Positions 1 to 11,439 of a stretch of 64,000 bases of DNA are shown here, one piece after another. The translations under genes and the position numbers were made by a program. Every line of letters begins with the position of its first letter. The stretch's first letter is position 1. This DNA is from Cristatella mucedo (taxonomy: Eukaryota > Bryozoa > Phylactolaemata > Cristatellidae). Where the stretch lies: assembly GCA_009760855.2 (NCBI GenBank), contig WPIO01000007.1, forward strand, positions 3,117,501-3,181,500, given 5' to 3'. The notes under the pieces were generated by a model. The model was not told the DNA's origin and did no database searches. It saw nothing but the letters and a program-made list of their open reading frames with translations.

Positions 1-69
1 CGATCCCTTTGGTCACTGACTTCGTATTTCTCTTTATAGTGGAGCACGCACGAAGAAATGCTGCATGAC

Positions 70-470
70 AGTTGCATAGCACCCTAAGGTAACTAAATCA
101 CACTGTCTAGGCACTTAGCATATGATGGAAACAAAGTGTGCCAACTGCTTAGCACTTATAATAATAATAAGAAGAAGAAAAAATGTGTATAGCATCCTCA
201 GATAACTTAATCTCTTTCTATACACTCTACATGTGCTGTAACAAAAGCATGACAGCTTCAGTAAGCATAAGCACACAAAAGATAATTCACACGGATCCAG
301 CCAATGCTGTGAGAAACAGGTGCGTTTCAGCATCTTTCTGAATGTAGTCGAGTCAAGTAATGTCGTTACATGCGCCGGGAGTGAGTTCCAGACTGGGAGC
401 ATATGAACTAAAAGCACGGCTTGCAAAGAATTCGAGGTCGGTTAAAGGCTCACAGATGACTACGTGCACG
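70..470 (-). mobile_element. L2-A LINE 3' fragments
   Basis: Two 3'-end pieces of the L2-A family read on the minus strand. Positions 70-130 hold only the terminal stem region. From about 156 an ATT-type tail is followed by the 3' UTR and the end of the reverse-transcriptase ORF. The minus-strand peptide near 300-400 contains VWNSLPAHVTTLLDSTTF, the usual WNSLP...TFK C-terminal block of L2 ORF2. It is degenerate and cannot be functional. Boundaries are approximate. Confidence 0.75.
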
Positions 471-477
471 TCGTCAA

Positions 478-1262
478 AATGCATAAGCATGAATAGGAAA
501 ATTCACGAGATTAAGGCAAATGCCGTGGGTAACAAGTAGATTTATACATTCTTTTGTTAATATCGTCAAGTCAGGGGACACTGTGAAGCCAGTCGGCAGC
601 TGGTTCCAAGCTGGCTTTGGGACCACATGAACTGATGGCATGGTCTCCAAAAGATTTGAGGTTAGCTAGAGGCACAGCTAAACAACGATGACTCGGAAGG
701 GGGGCTGGTACAATGTGAAGCCGGATTGATAAGTATTTTGAATACTAAAGATAGGTATTCTGGAGCAAGAGAATGAAAGGACCTGACCTTAAAGTGAATA
801 TGCTGCTTGATGGTGGGCCGCTGTAGGTCAGTGAGAAGTGGTGTATTGTGGCAGTTGCTACATTCACGACATACAAGCCTAACTGCAGTTTTTCTGTCAA
901 CTGTATCTTATTGCACATGCATAAAGACCTGCAAGTCATGAGTTAAGTCTAAATGGAGTTCAAAAATGCATACATATGCCAGCTTGGTTGTGGTGTCCTT
1001 ATCAAACAACTACGAATGTTTGCAATGGCAAGATGCTGAAAATAGGTCGACTTGAGATTGGAGTTGATGTTGGCACCAAGTAAAGTCACGTTAGAAAAGG
1101 ATACCCAGATTTCGAGTCGGATGCTACAGAACATATGCAGGCCGAGAAAATTTCAAGGGTTGAACACTTTATAACTTCTGAATAACTCTAGGTTTGCCAT
1201 TGCTTTATTAAGTAGGCTTCATCATAATTCAATTTGAGAAATGTTACTGCCATTCAGGTACA
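478..1262 (-). mobile_element. L2-A LINE fragment, 5'-truncated
   Basis: A separate, older L2-A copy on the minus strand runs from the 3' UTR through the ORF2 C-terminal region. It aligns by eye with the same segments of the better copy at 14.2-16.2 kb (GTCAGGGGA, GAGAAGTGGTGT and CACGACATACAAGCCTAAC blocks in the same order). Many stops and indels make it a dead copy. Confidence 0.7.
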
Positions 1263-1309
1263 CCTGTCACCAGTACAAGCTGAAAGGGTGCTAAGATAGA
1301 TATAAGATA

Positions 1310-1435
1310 TATTTCATTTGTTTAGCACCCTAAGAGAACCTGATCTCTATCCAGATTCTTTACGTATACCCCACAGCTCAAGCCCACGACCTTGGTCATT
1401 TAAAGCGAGTGAGCATCTAACCCTGGGTCCTAACA
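1310..1435 (-). mobile_element. SINE-B (tRNA-derived) copy
   Basis: On the minus strand this has the SINE-B layout: a tRNA-like head with a B-box-like block (GGGCTTGAGCTGTGG in this copy), then the tail block ATAGAGATCAGGTTCTCTTAGGGTGCT shared with other copies at 17.5 and 51.5 kb (given here only as the family pattern). It is diverged. Confidence 0.6.
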
Positions 1436-1807
1436 AGGGCGGCTTATGAGAGTTCGATGTGCTTAATGGCACGAAGAGTTCAAAATATACGTACAGCCAT
1501 CTACATAAAAGATGAAATCCTAAATTGAGCTGGTCACGGATTCCTGATCATTGGCAAGCACTCACTACAGCTTGCTAAGATGAGCATGACTAAGGAGGTT
1601 GCTCCTAAGAGGCCCATGAATGCTCTGTTCCGACATGCCTTAGTGTCATGCTTTTTTCCCATGCAGTCGAATGCAAAGAGAAGCTTCAGGCAACCAGTGG
1701 CTGCCGCATGTGCAGGCAATCGAAAGCGATCGCAAGCACGGCTGCTTCTGAGATACTTGGAAAATATTAATGCTCAAACCATCTCACCCGTCACCACACC
1801 ACAAACA

Positions 1808-1988
1808 AAGAAATACTAGCTAATTTAACAGCCTCTTTGCATAGCGACAGAAGAGCCTTTACTGTTATCACCACCACTTGCAGTGGCAATAAAAGATCAC
1901 CCACTACAGGATTCGAACCCACGACTTCTGGAGCGATGTCGTGAATAGCAACCGCCTTACCTAGTGTGCCATCACGGCTCACCACCAC
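1808..1988 (-). mobile_element. SINE-A (tRNA-derived) copy
   Basis: On the minus strand: an A-box-like GGCACACTAGGTAAGGCGG near 1965-1985, a B-box-like GGGTTCGAATCCTGTAG near 1905-1925, then the SINE-A body (TTTTATTGCCACTGCAAG, AAAGGCTCTTCTGTCGC) and the end block GAGGCTGTTAAATTAGCTAG. At least eight related copies occur in the window. The A-box to B-box spacing fits a RNA polymerase III promoter of tRNA origin. Confidence 0.8.
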
Positions 1989-2085
1989 CCACTGTTTAGC
2001 GGGCTTGGTGGATAATACAGCCCACTGCTGCTACTAGCAGTTGGCCCAGTTGTATTTTGGAACTGGAGAAGGGCTATGAGGTTTA

Positions 2086-2087
<2 letters not shown>

Positions 2088-2139
<52 letters not shown>
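2088..2139. repeat. (GA)n microsatellite
   Basis: About 25 uninterrupted GA dinucleotides. Confidence 0.97.
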
Positions 2140-2141
<2 letters not shown>

Positions 2142-2250
2142 CAATTTTTTTACCAGGCTGAGGTAGCCGAGAGAGACTTGTTTGCACCATACACGAGCAG
2201 AGCTAGCAGCACCAGCTGCATGTGTACAATCTTAAAACCGCAAGCTTGAA

Positions 2251-2363
2251 CGCAAGTGCTGACACCAGCACCACTTGCACTGGAGTGCAAGTGGTTATGG
2301 TGTCAGCACGGTGGCGTGCTGGTGTCGCGCGCAAGCAGCTGCTCTTTCTCAGCTGCTTGCGCG
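2251..2363. repeat. Two adjacent strong hairpins
   Basis: The first hairpin pairs GTGCTGACACC (2256-2266) with GGTGTCAGCAC (2299-2309) and ACCACTTGCA (2270-2279) with TGCAAGTGGT (2286-2295), leaving a 6-nt loop and a 3x3 internal loop. The second pairs CGCGCAAGCAGCT (2328-2340) with AGCTGCTTGCGCG (2351-2363) around a 10-nt loop. An AATAAA lies about 70 bp downstream (near 2433). The sequence may belong to a non-autonomous element or an LTR remnant; the element is not recognised. Confidence 0.7.
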
Positions 2364-2484
2364 ATCACTAATCACTGTACATAGTCAGCGTTTCTTTGGT
2401 TGTCTCACGACCATCGTAGGAATCCAAGCTTAAATAAAGTCTCTTTGCTTGTTTAGCTTGATCTTTCAGCAGCGCTTGATCCTA

Positions 2485-4017
2485 CCAATCATCAAGTCCT
2501 TCTCGAGCGTCTCTCATCTTGCCTAGGCATAACACTTCACTGGTTCAGCTCCTATCTCAGTGAGAGACTTCAGAGTATCGATGCCAATGGACAAAGATAG
2601 TCCGATGAGACACTTAAGTATGAAGTATATCAAGGCTCTGTGCTTGGTCCGGTTCTTTCACGATTTATACTTTTCCTCTAGCCGATATGATTGCCAGGCA
2701 CAACCTAGGCTTTCACTTCTATGCAGATGAAAGTTGTACCTTGGCTTTGATCCCAGCCCTTCAGCAAGTCGAATTTTCTCAAATCTCTTGCTGCATGTAT
2801 TGATGACATCTACACATGGATGGCAGCAAACCTTTTTAAATTGAATGATGATAAAACCAACTCTCTAGTTATGGGCAACCATGTGTGATTCAGAAATTAG
2901 AAAACAATACGCTCACAATCGGCGATGCCAGCATGTCTCCTGTTGAATCTGCACGAAATCTAGGTGTCCTGTTTCCAAGTGACCTTTCATTAGATGGCCA
3001 CATCAGCTCCACAGTCAGACCTACTTTAAGCTACATAACTTTGCTAAAAATTAGGGCTTGCTTAGACAGTGATTAGACAGTGATACTTCATCCAAATTTG
3101 GCCATGCATGTATAACATCCCATCTCGACTTCTGCAACTCACTGCTTGCTGGTCTACCGGCCTGTGCAATCAGGCACTTGCAATTGGTGCAAAGCTCTAC
3201 AGCTAAGCGAGCCCGTAGTGCGTAGCGAAATTGCACATCACACCACTTCTCACTGCCCTGCACTGGCTCTCAAGCAAGCAGAGCATCAACTTCAAGATTC
3301 TGTCACTCCCTTTTAGGTCCCTTCATTCTTTAGCTCCAGCCTACCTATCAGAACTGCTCCCCGACGAGGCCAAGCATCGTACCACCGGCTTTTGTGAATA
3401 AAATCGTTTATGTACACCTCGTTCGAACCCCAAATCCTTTGGAGACAGCGCTTTTAGTTCGTATGCTCTCAAAGCCTGGAACTCACTTCCGACTGGCGTC
3501 AAGGCATCCCCTGACTTAACATTTAAAAAGAAGCTACAATTCACCTATTTATCACAGCATTGAGTGGGTCCGTGTGATTCGCCCTTTGTGTGATGACTCT
3601 ATGCATGTTGCCACTACAACTAATACGGTGTAGTCTATTTATAGATTTCGCTCACTTTCGGCTATGAGGACAGCGTCCATAGCAGCTAATTTGGCACTGT
3701 TTTGTCATCGTTTGGCACAGAGCCAGCTCACTCACTCCCTCTCATCCTGCTATGGGCACTATGCACATAGCAGAAAGTGTGCTGGCTCTATGAAAAAACG
3801 CCGGGGTATTAGCTGGCCACTAACCATAGTTACCTGTTGACCCTGTGCATGTCACCTCTAAACATGTTATGCTTGTTGACATGGCGCATGTTATGACTAA
3901 CCATTTGATCAAGCCTCCTTAACAGCATATGTAAAGTGCCTAGAAAGGGATTAAGTTCTCTGAGGGCACTATACAAATGTATTATTATCATTATTATTTT
4001 TACTATTACTATTATTA
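2485..4017 (+). mobile_element. L2-A LINE copy, degenerate
   Basis: Plus-strand L2-A starting inside the reverse transcriptase (near the HWFSSYLSERLQS block), continuing through a damaged YADD region, the C-terminal domain (ESARNLGVLF, then [16 protein letters not shown] at 3125-3170), and the 3' UTR. It ends at the terminal stem GTAAAGTGCCTAGAAAGGGA and an ATT-rich tail at 3978-4016. Stops and frameshifts throughout. This copy's terminal ACTATACAAATGTATTATTA is closer to the SINE-B tail than other L2-A copies are. Confidence 0.8.
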
Positions 4018-4019
4018 TA

Positions 4020-4756
4020 GGGGCAACCGGCAGCAAGCTTGCAGAGTGGTGGTTTACAGCTGCTTCAGCACCAGCACCACATATCATAGTAGCCCGTTGC
4101 TTGCAAACTTGCAGCTTTTATTGCGGCCACAAATCACTCAAGTTCATTTCGTGGGCAAAAACTATGCAGAGACCAACTTCGTCGGCATTCGGACCTAGCC
4201 AAAGGCTTCACTAGCAGCATGCTGGCTCCCTCTAGCGAAGACCACCTCTCCCCAACCAGCAGCAGCCACCTGATCGCCCACTGGGCACCGTCGAGCTGGA
4301 ATGGAAGCAGCAGACGGTGCTCGGGGCTTCTTTGTAACAACCGACCGGGCAGCCTAGCAGTGCTGGGAGGTTAGGGGTTTCGGCAGCAGAATGCCGGATT
4401 CAGCCCACACACACAACTCACTCGACCAGCTGTCAAACGAGCAAAGCTACCAACCTGGTGAGCCGGCCACACGGCCGAGGTCAAACATATCGCTAACTGC
4501 TCGAGAACAGCAGTCTCCAGCCTAGTGTTTACCTTGCCAGACCACTGGGCCGAACAGCTCAGCTGAGCTGGCTGCATGTGGTTACACTTGGGTCGCCAGC
4601 CTCCCGCCGGCTCATCCTCTGAGTCAGGCATGGGCAGCCGGTGCTGCTGCTATCAAGCTTCACTCAGCTGAGTCTGGGCCTCTCTCCTCCTCATCCTTCA
4701 TCCTCGACCTGCGGTGCGGCTCCTGCAGTGAAGCTAGACTCCTGCTAGGGCTGGCC
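4020..4756. other. Unassigned, no gene recognised
   Basis: A moderately GC-rich stretch with short open frames on both strands. None has a recognisable motif or splice context that I can defend. Confidence 0.5.
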
Positions 4757-4898
4757 ACATAATTCATTCGTATAGCGCCGTAAGAGAACTGCATCCCTAT
4801 TCAGACACTTCACATTTGCCACAGGGCTTGAGCTAACGGCCTCGGCCACACCTTGGTCCGGGCTAGCATTTTAACCACTGAGCCAAACCGGCTGGCCA
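4757..4898 (-). mobile_element. SINE-B copy
   Basis: On the minus strand the head reads GGTTTGGCTCAGTGGTTAAA (A box), followed by a B-box-like region and the tail stem ending in GGCGCTATACGAATGAATTA. It is well preserved at the 3' end, where it matches the L2-A terminus. Confidence 0.75.
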
Positions 4899-4899
4899 T

Positions 4900-5855
4900 T
4901 GCCTGGGCCATTGCTTGGTGGTAGGCTGCTGGCCTCCAGCCAAGCTGTACCAAACCGGAGACGATAGAAAAAAAAAACTAGCTTGAAAACGATGCTTTTA
5001 CCCGGTAAGACGCCAGAACGACTTGTCGGGGCTCCCACAGCTGCCTGAGAGCGATGCCACACCCAACGTGAGGTGCCAACGGATGGGCTGCCACTGGCAA
5101 CCTGACGGCCGGCAGGCCGGGCTAGCATCGGTTGGCAAACAGATGCCTCGCTAATGTCGGCGCATTGAAATTACGCCCAAATCTTAGGCCGACGGCTGAC
5201 AAAGAGTGCCAAGCAGTACATCAGCACACAGCGGATCTCAGAGGCCGTAGTGGTTCGATGCTGCCCACGGAAGTTTATACTCTTACAGCACCGCAGGCAG
5301 TGGCCGACCAACAAGCAACTACGAGAAAATGGTCAACCCGCCCGTGAGTCTAAGCTTAACAAAAAGACTCTCCCCGGCGCCGTTCGGAAGTTCCTAAATG
5401 GCGCAGAATAGTGCTCGAGCTGGCCTGCGGATGTAAGACCACCCTGAAACGGTTCTTCTCGGGAGTATGCTGCCGAGATCGACAGAGCCAGCAGTGTGGC
5501 ATGCAAGGCATGCCCAATTCGTGCAAGGGGCTCCTCAGTTCTGATTGGCTCGTGCCGTCAGCCAGTATTAAACCACCTTCTCATTACTCCTCCCTCCACC
5601 CCCTCCCTCCCAGCTGACTGGTAAAACTCCTTCCCAGCCATCCTAAAAGAAACTTGAGTGCACACACACGTCGTCGAGGCGAAGGATGGGAAATGAGTGA
5701 GCTAAGCTCGCGGCATCATCACCAACACTCGGCATGCATGGTGGCCAATGCGAACCGGCATCTGCAGTCCATCCTCAAGAGCAACGACAAGCCACTTAAT
5801 GGCACCAGCAGCCAGCTTGCTTCAAAAAGCCTAGCGGTTGCAAGAAAAAAGTAAA
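4900..5855. other. Unassigned, no gene recognised
   Basis: Mixed-composition sequence with several short open frames and no recognisable protein motif, RNA gene or repeat family. Confidence 0.45.
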
Positions 5856-5945
5856 ATATAATCCATTGGAATAGCCCTTTAAGAGAACCTAATCTCCCAG
5901 GCGCAATACATGTGCGCCGAGCCTAAAACCTTGAGTTGCCGGTGG
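5856..5945 (-). mobile_element. SINE-B 3' fragment
   Basis: A weak match to the SINE-B tail (TAGCCCTTTAAGAGAACCTAATCTC on the plus strand equals the inverted terminal block), followed by a decayed head. Low preservation. Confidence 0.4.
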
Positions 5946-6185
5946 TGCCTCGGCTAGTCGGTGCTGCTGCTGCCTCTTTCATTTTGCAATTGCATATCAT
6001 ATTAATTCAATAATAGCACACTACATCCTGGACCAAACGTGCCTCTGGTTTAATCTAGTCAACAGGGCACCTCTACAGGGCACCTATAATGTAATTATTT
6101 CTTGAAAGGCTGACAGAAAGGCCTATCTTCTCGTCGATGTTGTATACAGCACACATAAGCACACGTGCGCATTTGTGAGCATGCA

Positions 6186-6319
<134 letters not shown>

Positions 6320-6605
6320 AAGACACGTGCAAGTATAATATGATATGTAGGTATAAATGTAGGTATAGATTTGAATTCGAGTACTTGTGCACCTGGACTT
6401 ATGCATGGACATCAGTGTGCAAAACACTTATATGACATTTGCATAACGCCCAAACCAAATTACGTGTCTCTTTCGATGGCACTTTACATATGCTGAAAAG
6501 GAAGCATCCACATACCTACGTATATGGCTCTGCAAGGACAAATTATGCACGATAATGCCGGCTTTCATACACGTGTGAAATCTAATACCAGTTGCTCCTA
6601 CCACG

Positions 6606-6607
<2 letters not shown>

Positions 6608-6644
<37 letters not shown>

Positions 6645-6684
6645 ACACGCACACAAACACACACACACACACACACACACACAT
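6608..6684. repeat. (CA)n microsatellite
   Basis: A second interrupted CA tract (CACAAACACA and CACGCACA variants), about 75 bp. Confidence 0.95.
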
Positions 6685-6689
6685 AAGTG

Positions 6690-7260
6690 CCACGCCTCGG
6701 TGTATGCAAGAGTACACCCTCACCCACAGGTGCAAGCATCATGCTCAACTGCATCAATACTCCTTCGTAGCCCATGAGGCCTTAACATTAACTGAACATG
6801 GCCTTTATGTATTTCGACATGATAGGCAAACAGTAAGTGACAAGCATGGCCATGAGGCACCCAGCCTTGACTGGTACGGTGGCCAAGGTGATCGTACATG
6901 GCACACACGGCCACCTAGGGAGAAAGTGAGACGATCCATATGGATGGTGCGCTGGCCTGTGACTGCCCATGCTACTGGTCGGCTCCCCTTCCGATGGAAG
7001 CAGTCCCCAGCTGGTGGCTAAGCAAGCGACCGGCTGGCTGGAAGCTGGGCCGGCTGCCGCCAGCTGCTGCAAGCGATTCACTCAAGAGCAAGAGAAGTGA
7101 CACACGCAGTCAACGCAGGCATGCACACACTCATGCTAACGAAACCATAGCACACTCAGTCAACGCATGCGCTCATGCTAACGAAATCATCGCTGCACAG
7201 GTGGTTCAACGAAACACACCGATTGCCGGCGGTGGAGTAAACTAATGCAATCAAAAAATC
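6690..7260. other. Unassigned, no gene recognised
   Basis: No recognisable gene. A degenerate short duplication is visible around 7118-7190 (CTCATGCTAACGAAA and GTCAACGCA each occur twice). The region lies in the first intron of the myosin IX gene if that gene extends to the left. Confidence 0.5.
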
Positions 7261-7262
7261 AC

Positions 7263-7600
7263 CGCATAATAATAATAATAATAATGCACTTGATAAAGCG
7301 CCCTCAGAGAACTTAATCTCTTTCTAGGCACTTTACATTTGCTGTAAAGGGAAATGCAATTGAATGGTAAGTAAAATCATGCTTGATAAACAAACAAAAT
7401 GAATAATATGGTTAGGGGTGACATGCACAGGGTCAGCATGCAAATGTGGTTAGTGGCAGCATGCACAGTGTCAGCATGCATAAGCACATCAAGGACGTAT
7501 CACAGTGACCCACTAAATGCTGTCCTAAATAGGTGTGTTTTTAAGTTCTTTTTAAATGTGGTCAGGTCAGGGGATGTTCTGACGCAGGTCATGCTCTCAG
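7263..7600 (-). mobile_element. L2-A LINE, 5'-truncated 3' end
   Basis: Reads on the minus strand. An (ATT)n tail at 7267-7284 is followed by the terminal stem (AAAGCGCCCTCAGAGAACTT as the plus-strand complement), the 3' UTR with repeated GTCAGCATGCA motifs, and the last codons of ORF2 (TTFKKNLKTHLFRTAFSGSL). It ends abruptly near 7600, as expected for target-primed, 5'-truncated insertion. It sits in the presumed intron 1 of the myosin IX gene on the same strand. Confidence 0.88.
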
Positions 7601-7918
7601 TCCATTCATTCAACAACGGCATGTGGCGCAAGTTCCTTTCTTTGGCACCATTTCCGCTGGGGTTCGGGCAAACGTCCGGGAGCTCAAGAGCATGTAGGTT
7701 GCTCGCTCGCTCAAGGCTTGTGTCGATGCACTCCACAATCGGCCAACGGTGTAAACGGCAGTGGCCACAAAAGAGCTATCTCGCAGCAGCAGCGGCTAGC
7801 GGCTGTGCAGCTGCAGCGCATCGAAGCATCATCAGCCCGAAACGGGCGCCTCTCTCGCCTTTGCGCAAGAGGCTCGTACGCCAGCCGGACAGAGCTGCGA
7901 CAGCGCCGGGGGCCTTAC

Positions 7919-8992
7919 CTCCAGGACAGGGCCGGCACCGAGCAGCGTGCTCTCTACTCCGGCACCGTTGCTGACGGCTGCGCCCTTGTGGCTGAGGTGG
8001 GTCAGATGGTGGAGCAGGAAGTTGGTATTCTCCGTCTTGCCGGAGCCCGACTCGCCGGAGATGACCACGCACTGGCTCTGCCGCGTCTCGATCATCGAGT
8101 GGAAAGCCGCGTCGGCGACGGCAAAGATGTGCGGCGGAAGGTCGCCGAGCCGCCGCCCCTCGTACATGCGCACGTACTTGGGATTGTAGACGGGAAAGAA
8201 TTGGAACGGGTTGACCGCGACCAGGATCGAGCCGACGTACGTGTAGGCGTTTCGGTCGGAGAAGCGCTGCCGAAGGTTGTGCAGCATCGACCGCTCGTCG
8301 AGACTCGGCAAGCGGCACAGGTCCGCGCAGTCGGCGCCGTCCCAGCGCTGGTCGAGAAAGGCGACCAGAAAGGGATCCGGCGGCACGCCAGCGTTCGAGC
8401 ACTCGCTCCACGTCAGCGTGCGCAGCATTCCGGCTGCTACTGCCGTCTGCAGAGTGGCGGTGGCGGCCGGGCTGCTGCCCGCCGACACCGCAGCCATGCC
8501 GCTGCCCGCAGCCACCACCGCTGCTGCGGTGGCAGCCACTGCGGGGTCACCGGGTTCGGTATGCGCTGGTGACGTGGCGACCGCAGCTGCACTGCAGCTG
8601 CCTCCGGCAGCGGCAGCCGGGCCAACGGCAGTCGGGGCGTCCTTGCGGACAAGATAGAAGCGGTATTCGGCTTCGAGGTCCTCGGGCAGGCTGGCAGCGG
8701 CTGGCGTGGCCTGTGGCCAGAGCGACTGGATACGGTGCGGCAGCTGGGTCGGCTCCAGGCGCCGGGCCTTTCGTGGCTGCCCGTGCGAGACGAACACCTC
8801 GGCCAGCTCGAAGCCGTGCGGGTTGACGAGCCTGGCCTTGGTGGCTGCTGCTCGCACGACGTCGTGCGCGCTGGCGCACTCGTCGACAAGCACCGCCACG
8901 CATGGCTCCTGCGCACTCTTGATGCCATCCGATATGTAAACCGTCAGCTGCACCGTCCTAGCAGAGGCAGCAGCGGCGGCCACCGCCATCAT
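7919..8992 (-). CDS. Myosin IX (unconventional myosin, Rho-GAP class), first coding exon only
   Basis: Class IX myosins are single-headed actin motors with an N-terminal Ras-association domain and a C-terminal RhoGAP; they act on the actin cortex. This exon encodes 358 residues. About residues 13-117 ([12 protein letters not shown] to YRFYLVRKD) match the Myo9 RA domain. Residues 118-190 are an Ala/Gly/Ser-rich linker. The motor begins near 193 (LTWSEC), with [30 protein letters not shown] and the P-loop GESGSGKT at 313-320. The exon stops after GPVLE at a GAG/GTAAGG donor (intron starts at 7918), the point where the motor should continue with switch I. No later exon is visible in 1-7.9 kb, so the rest lies outside. 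I chose the ATG at 8992 (a second in-frame ATG follows at once); the open frame continues upstream to about 9079 without an ATG. The exon is very GC-rich. Full-length myosin IX is about 2000 residues, so this is partial. Confidence 0.92.
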
Positions 8993-9079
8993 CACGACAG
9001 CGCTGGCACACGCATCGCCTCGGACGGCCAACTGCGTTCCTACTCTCTGTTTCAGCCGTCGGACGCGTTCAGCACGCAC

Positions 9080-11200
9080 GCCTGCGTCCTAGCACGTTCT
9101 TCTGGCCAGCACCTGTCAAAAATTGCAACCCAGCCTGATATTGACCTGTCGTGCGACACGGCGTCCGGCGACGGCAGCCGAGCGTTCAGCAGTTCGCCCG
9201 GAGTCAGCTACAGGCCGGCCGGCGTCGCGCGTGCGATCCTAAAACGCCAGCCGTCATGATAAAAAGCAAGTCCTGAACCTAGGGTATCGATCCGAACCTC
9301 CTGCTGCGTAATGGGTCATACCAATTTCCTCTAATTACAGGTACTAGATACAAGTTACGGGGGCCGACACCGTCGATACAACGCTGCCACTAAGACCGCC
9401 CTCGAGCACGAAGCATTTCGCGACCTGCTACCGGGCCGCGTCGGCGAACGCACGCTCGCGCGAGCGCGAACGAGCCGAGCAGCAGCAGCAGACCGGATGA
9501 AGCACGAACGAACTCGCAAGGGTCAGCGCGGCCGGCGTACCGGCGGTGCCGCGAGCAGCAGAGGCGTTCCCTTCCGCGTTTGGATTAAAGGCAGTGGCAG
9601 CGGCCCGCCCCGGAGTACGGCTCCGTTAGCACGGCGCCTCGACCGCGACCGTCCCGACCTAACGGCGACGGGTAAAAGCCTTGAGCTCGCTAGGAGTCGA
9701 CTCTGGGTCGCTACCTTGGCGGCGGCGGCAGTGTGGGGGCGCCTAGGCCGGACGACGCCGAGCAAGCCTAAGGCGCTCCCGCGTGATGTAAGTCAACTCG
9801 CTCGGCGAGTTCGGGCCCTCCGCCGCGGCGCTTCTACAGCAGAGAAACGTCACGAACGAGTCGTTCATACGTACGTAACACCGACCTCGGAACCGCGCCG
9901 GCTAGGCACGAGTCGCGCGCGACTGATGGCGATGTGACTAAGTCGCTTCCAAAGCGGAAGTCGGCTCTTCACAGCTTCGCTCGGACGGTGGCTGGAGTCT
10001 GCTACTCTGTCGCGCGGTCGCTCGGGCGTCGGGCTGCTGTCGGCTGCCGCGGCTGTGCGCTGCCGAGCGCGAGCGACGATACACTCGCGCCCACGTCGAG
10101 CGAATGTCGCGAGAATGCGAGCGTTCTGCCGCCGGTTTCCGGTCGACTGCGTCGCATTCGCACGCTCGCTGTCTGCGCCTGGGGATGGGGGTGTGGCGGC
10201 GCGGGGTCGGCAGCTGGAGCGGGCCACCGGGTCGACTAAACCAGCCGACCGCAACCGCGGCAGCGAGTGGCAAGTAAGCTCGCCACTAGCGCCGCGAACG
10301 GGAAACGCACGTCTCTGGCGCTCCATTGCGCCGCGCCAGCGGCACAAGCCAGAGACCGGGGCTTGACGCCGCGGCAGTCGGGTGGCGGAATTGCCCCTCT
10401 ACCTCTGTCCTCACTCGGCCCGCCCGGTCGATCTCGGCCGGGTCGCACGTAACGAACGTCTCGCTTGAGTTTCGCGAGCTGACGCGCTACGTGCGCCAGC
10501 GACTTCTCGACGACGGCGGCAGCGAGTGGGGACAGATAGCTGCGGCGAGACCGTCGCATCCGGTACGAGTCGCCGAGGCGAGAGGGAGGCTCGCGGCACC
10601 GCCACCTGTTGCCTGCCGCGATCGATTTGAATTAGCGGCGGCAGTGCAGGGAAGTCGGCGACCGCGTGCCGCCGGCTGCACGCAGCGCGGATGCGAAGCT
10701 GAACGGGCTCCATGTCGATTGTCCGCGACATTGAGCCCGTTCGGCTTTGCGAGTGCGAGACGTTAACGAGAGCGTAACGACCGAATGAACGCCGACTGGT
10801 GTGGTGGTGACCCTCGCGACCGATGTGTCGGGGGGTCGTCATTGGTCATTTAGCGAAATGGCAAATAGCTGTAGCCGTAAGTGAATGGGCACGCCGACTA
10901 GATAGCGGGATAGCTAGGAGCACCAAGCACACGCGGTCGGCAGTTAGCGAGAGGGACGAATGCCTCGCGACGCGCTTGAAAGATAGGAAAAACTAGACTT
11001 CCGCCGCCGACGGTCGTGGATTCCCTTCGGGGGAGGGTGAGCTCCTCGGACTCGTTTCCTGCGAAAAAGAGGTCGCACAGTCGCGGGCCGGATTAAACTC
11101 CCGAGAATGATACAGAGCTATTCTCCCTCTTTGCTTTCATACTGAGACACGCTCTCGCGCGCCCACACTCGTGCACGTACACCCAACGTCTCGCTGGCTG
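9080..11200. promoter_or_regulatory. GC/CpG-rich region, probable 5' region of the myosin IX gene
   Basis: About 2 kb with dense CpG (for example 9600-9760 and 10000-10600), in contrast to the CpG-poor repeats around it. It lies directly upstream of the myosin start on the minus strand. Long open frames on both strands follow from the low stop-codon density of GC-rich DNA, and none shows a known motif. A promoter/5'-UTR role is inference from position and composition; no TATA box stands out. Confidence 0.45.
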
Positions 11201-11439
11201 AAATAGCTATTAAGGCGCTCGCTCGTGTGTCCGCCTCCACCTACTTAACCACGCTCCTTCCTGCTTAAAGCGTTCGAAGCCATCGAATCTCTTGGATCTC
11301 CGCGCACGTGCTCATGTCTCCTTCTTTATGGATTCTTTCCCCTGCCCTGAGCGGCCGCGTCCTGCCACCGCCCACTTACTTCACTAAGGTTTATGAGAAA
11401 TTCAATATCCTCGTCAATAATACAGTAATGCTTTCTATA

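Noticed and set aside
1808-1988. Functional tRNA gene
   Set aside because: A and B boxes are present but the cloverleaf is not formed and the same sequence recurs as a dispersed SINE with a body and tail.
7718-8657. Plus-strand open frames of up to 284 codons opposite the myosin exon
   Set aside because: Shadow of the GC-rich antisense coding exon; the minus strand has clear RA and motor motifs.
9497-10842. Several 100-160 codon open frames on both strands
   Set aside because: High GC lowers stop frequency; Arg/Ala-rich without domains.
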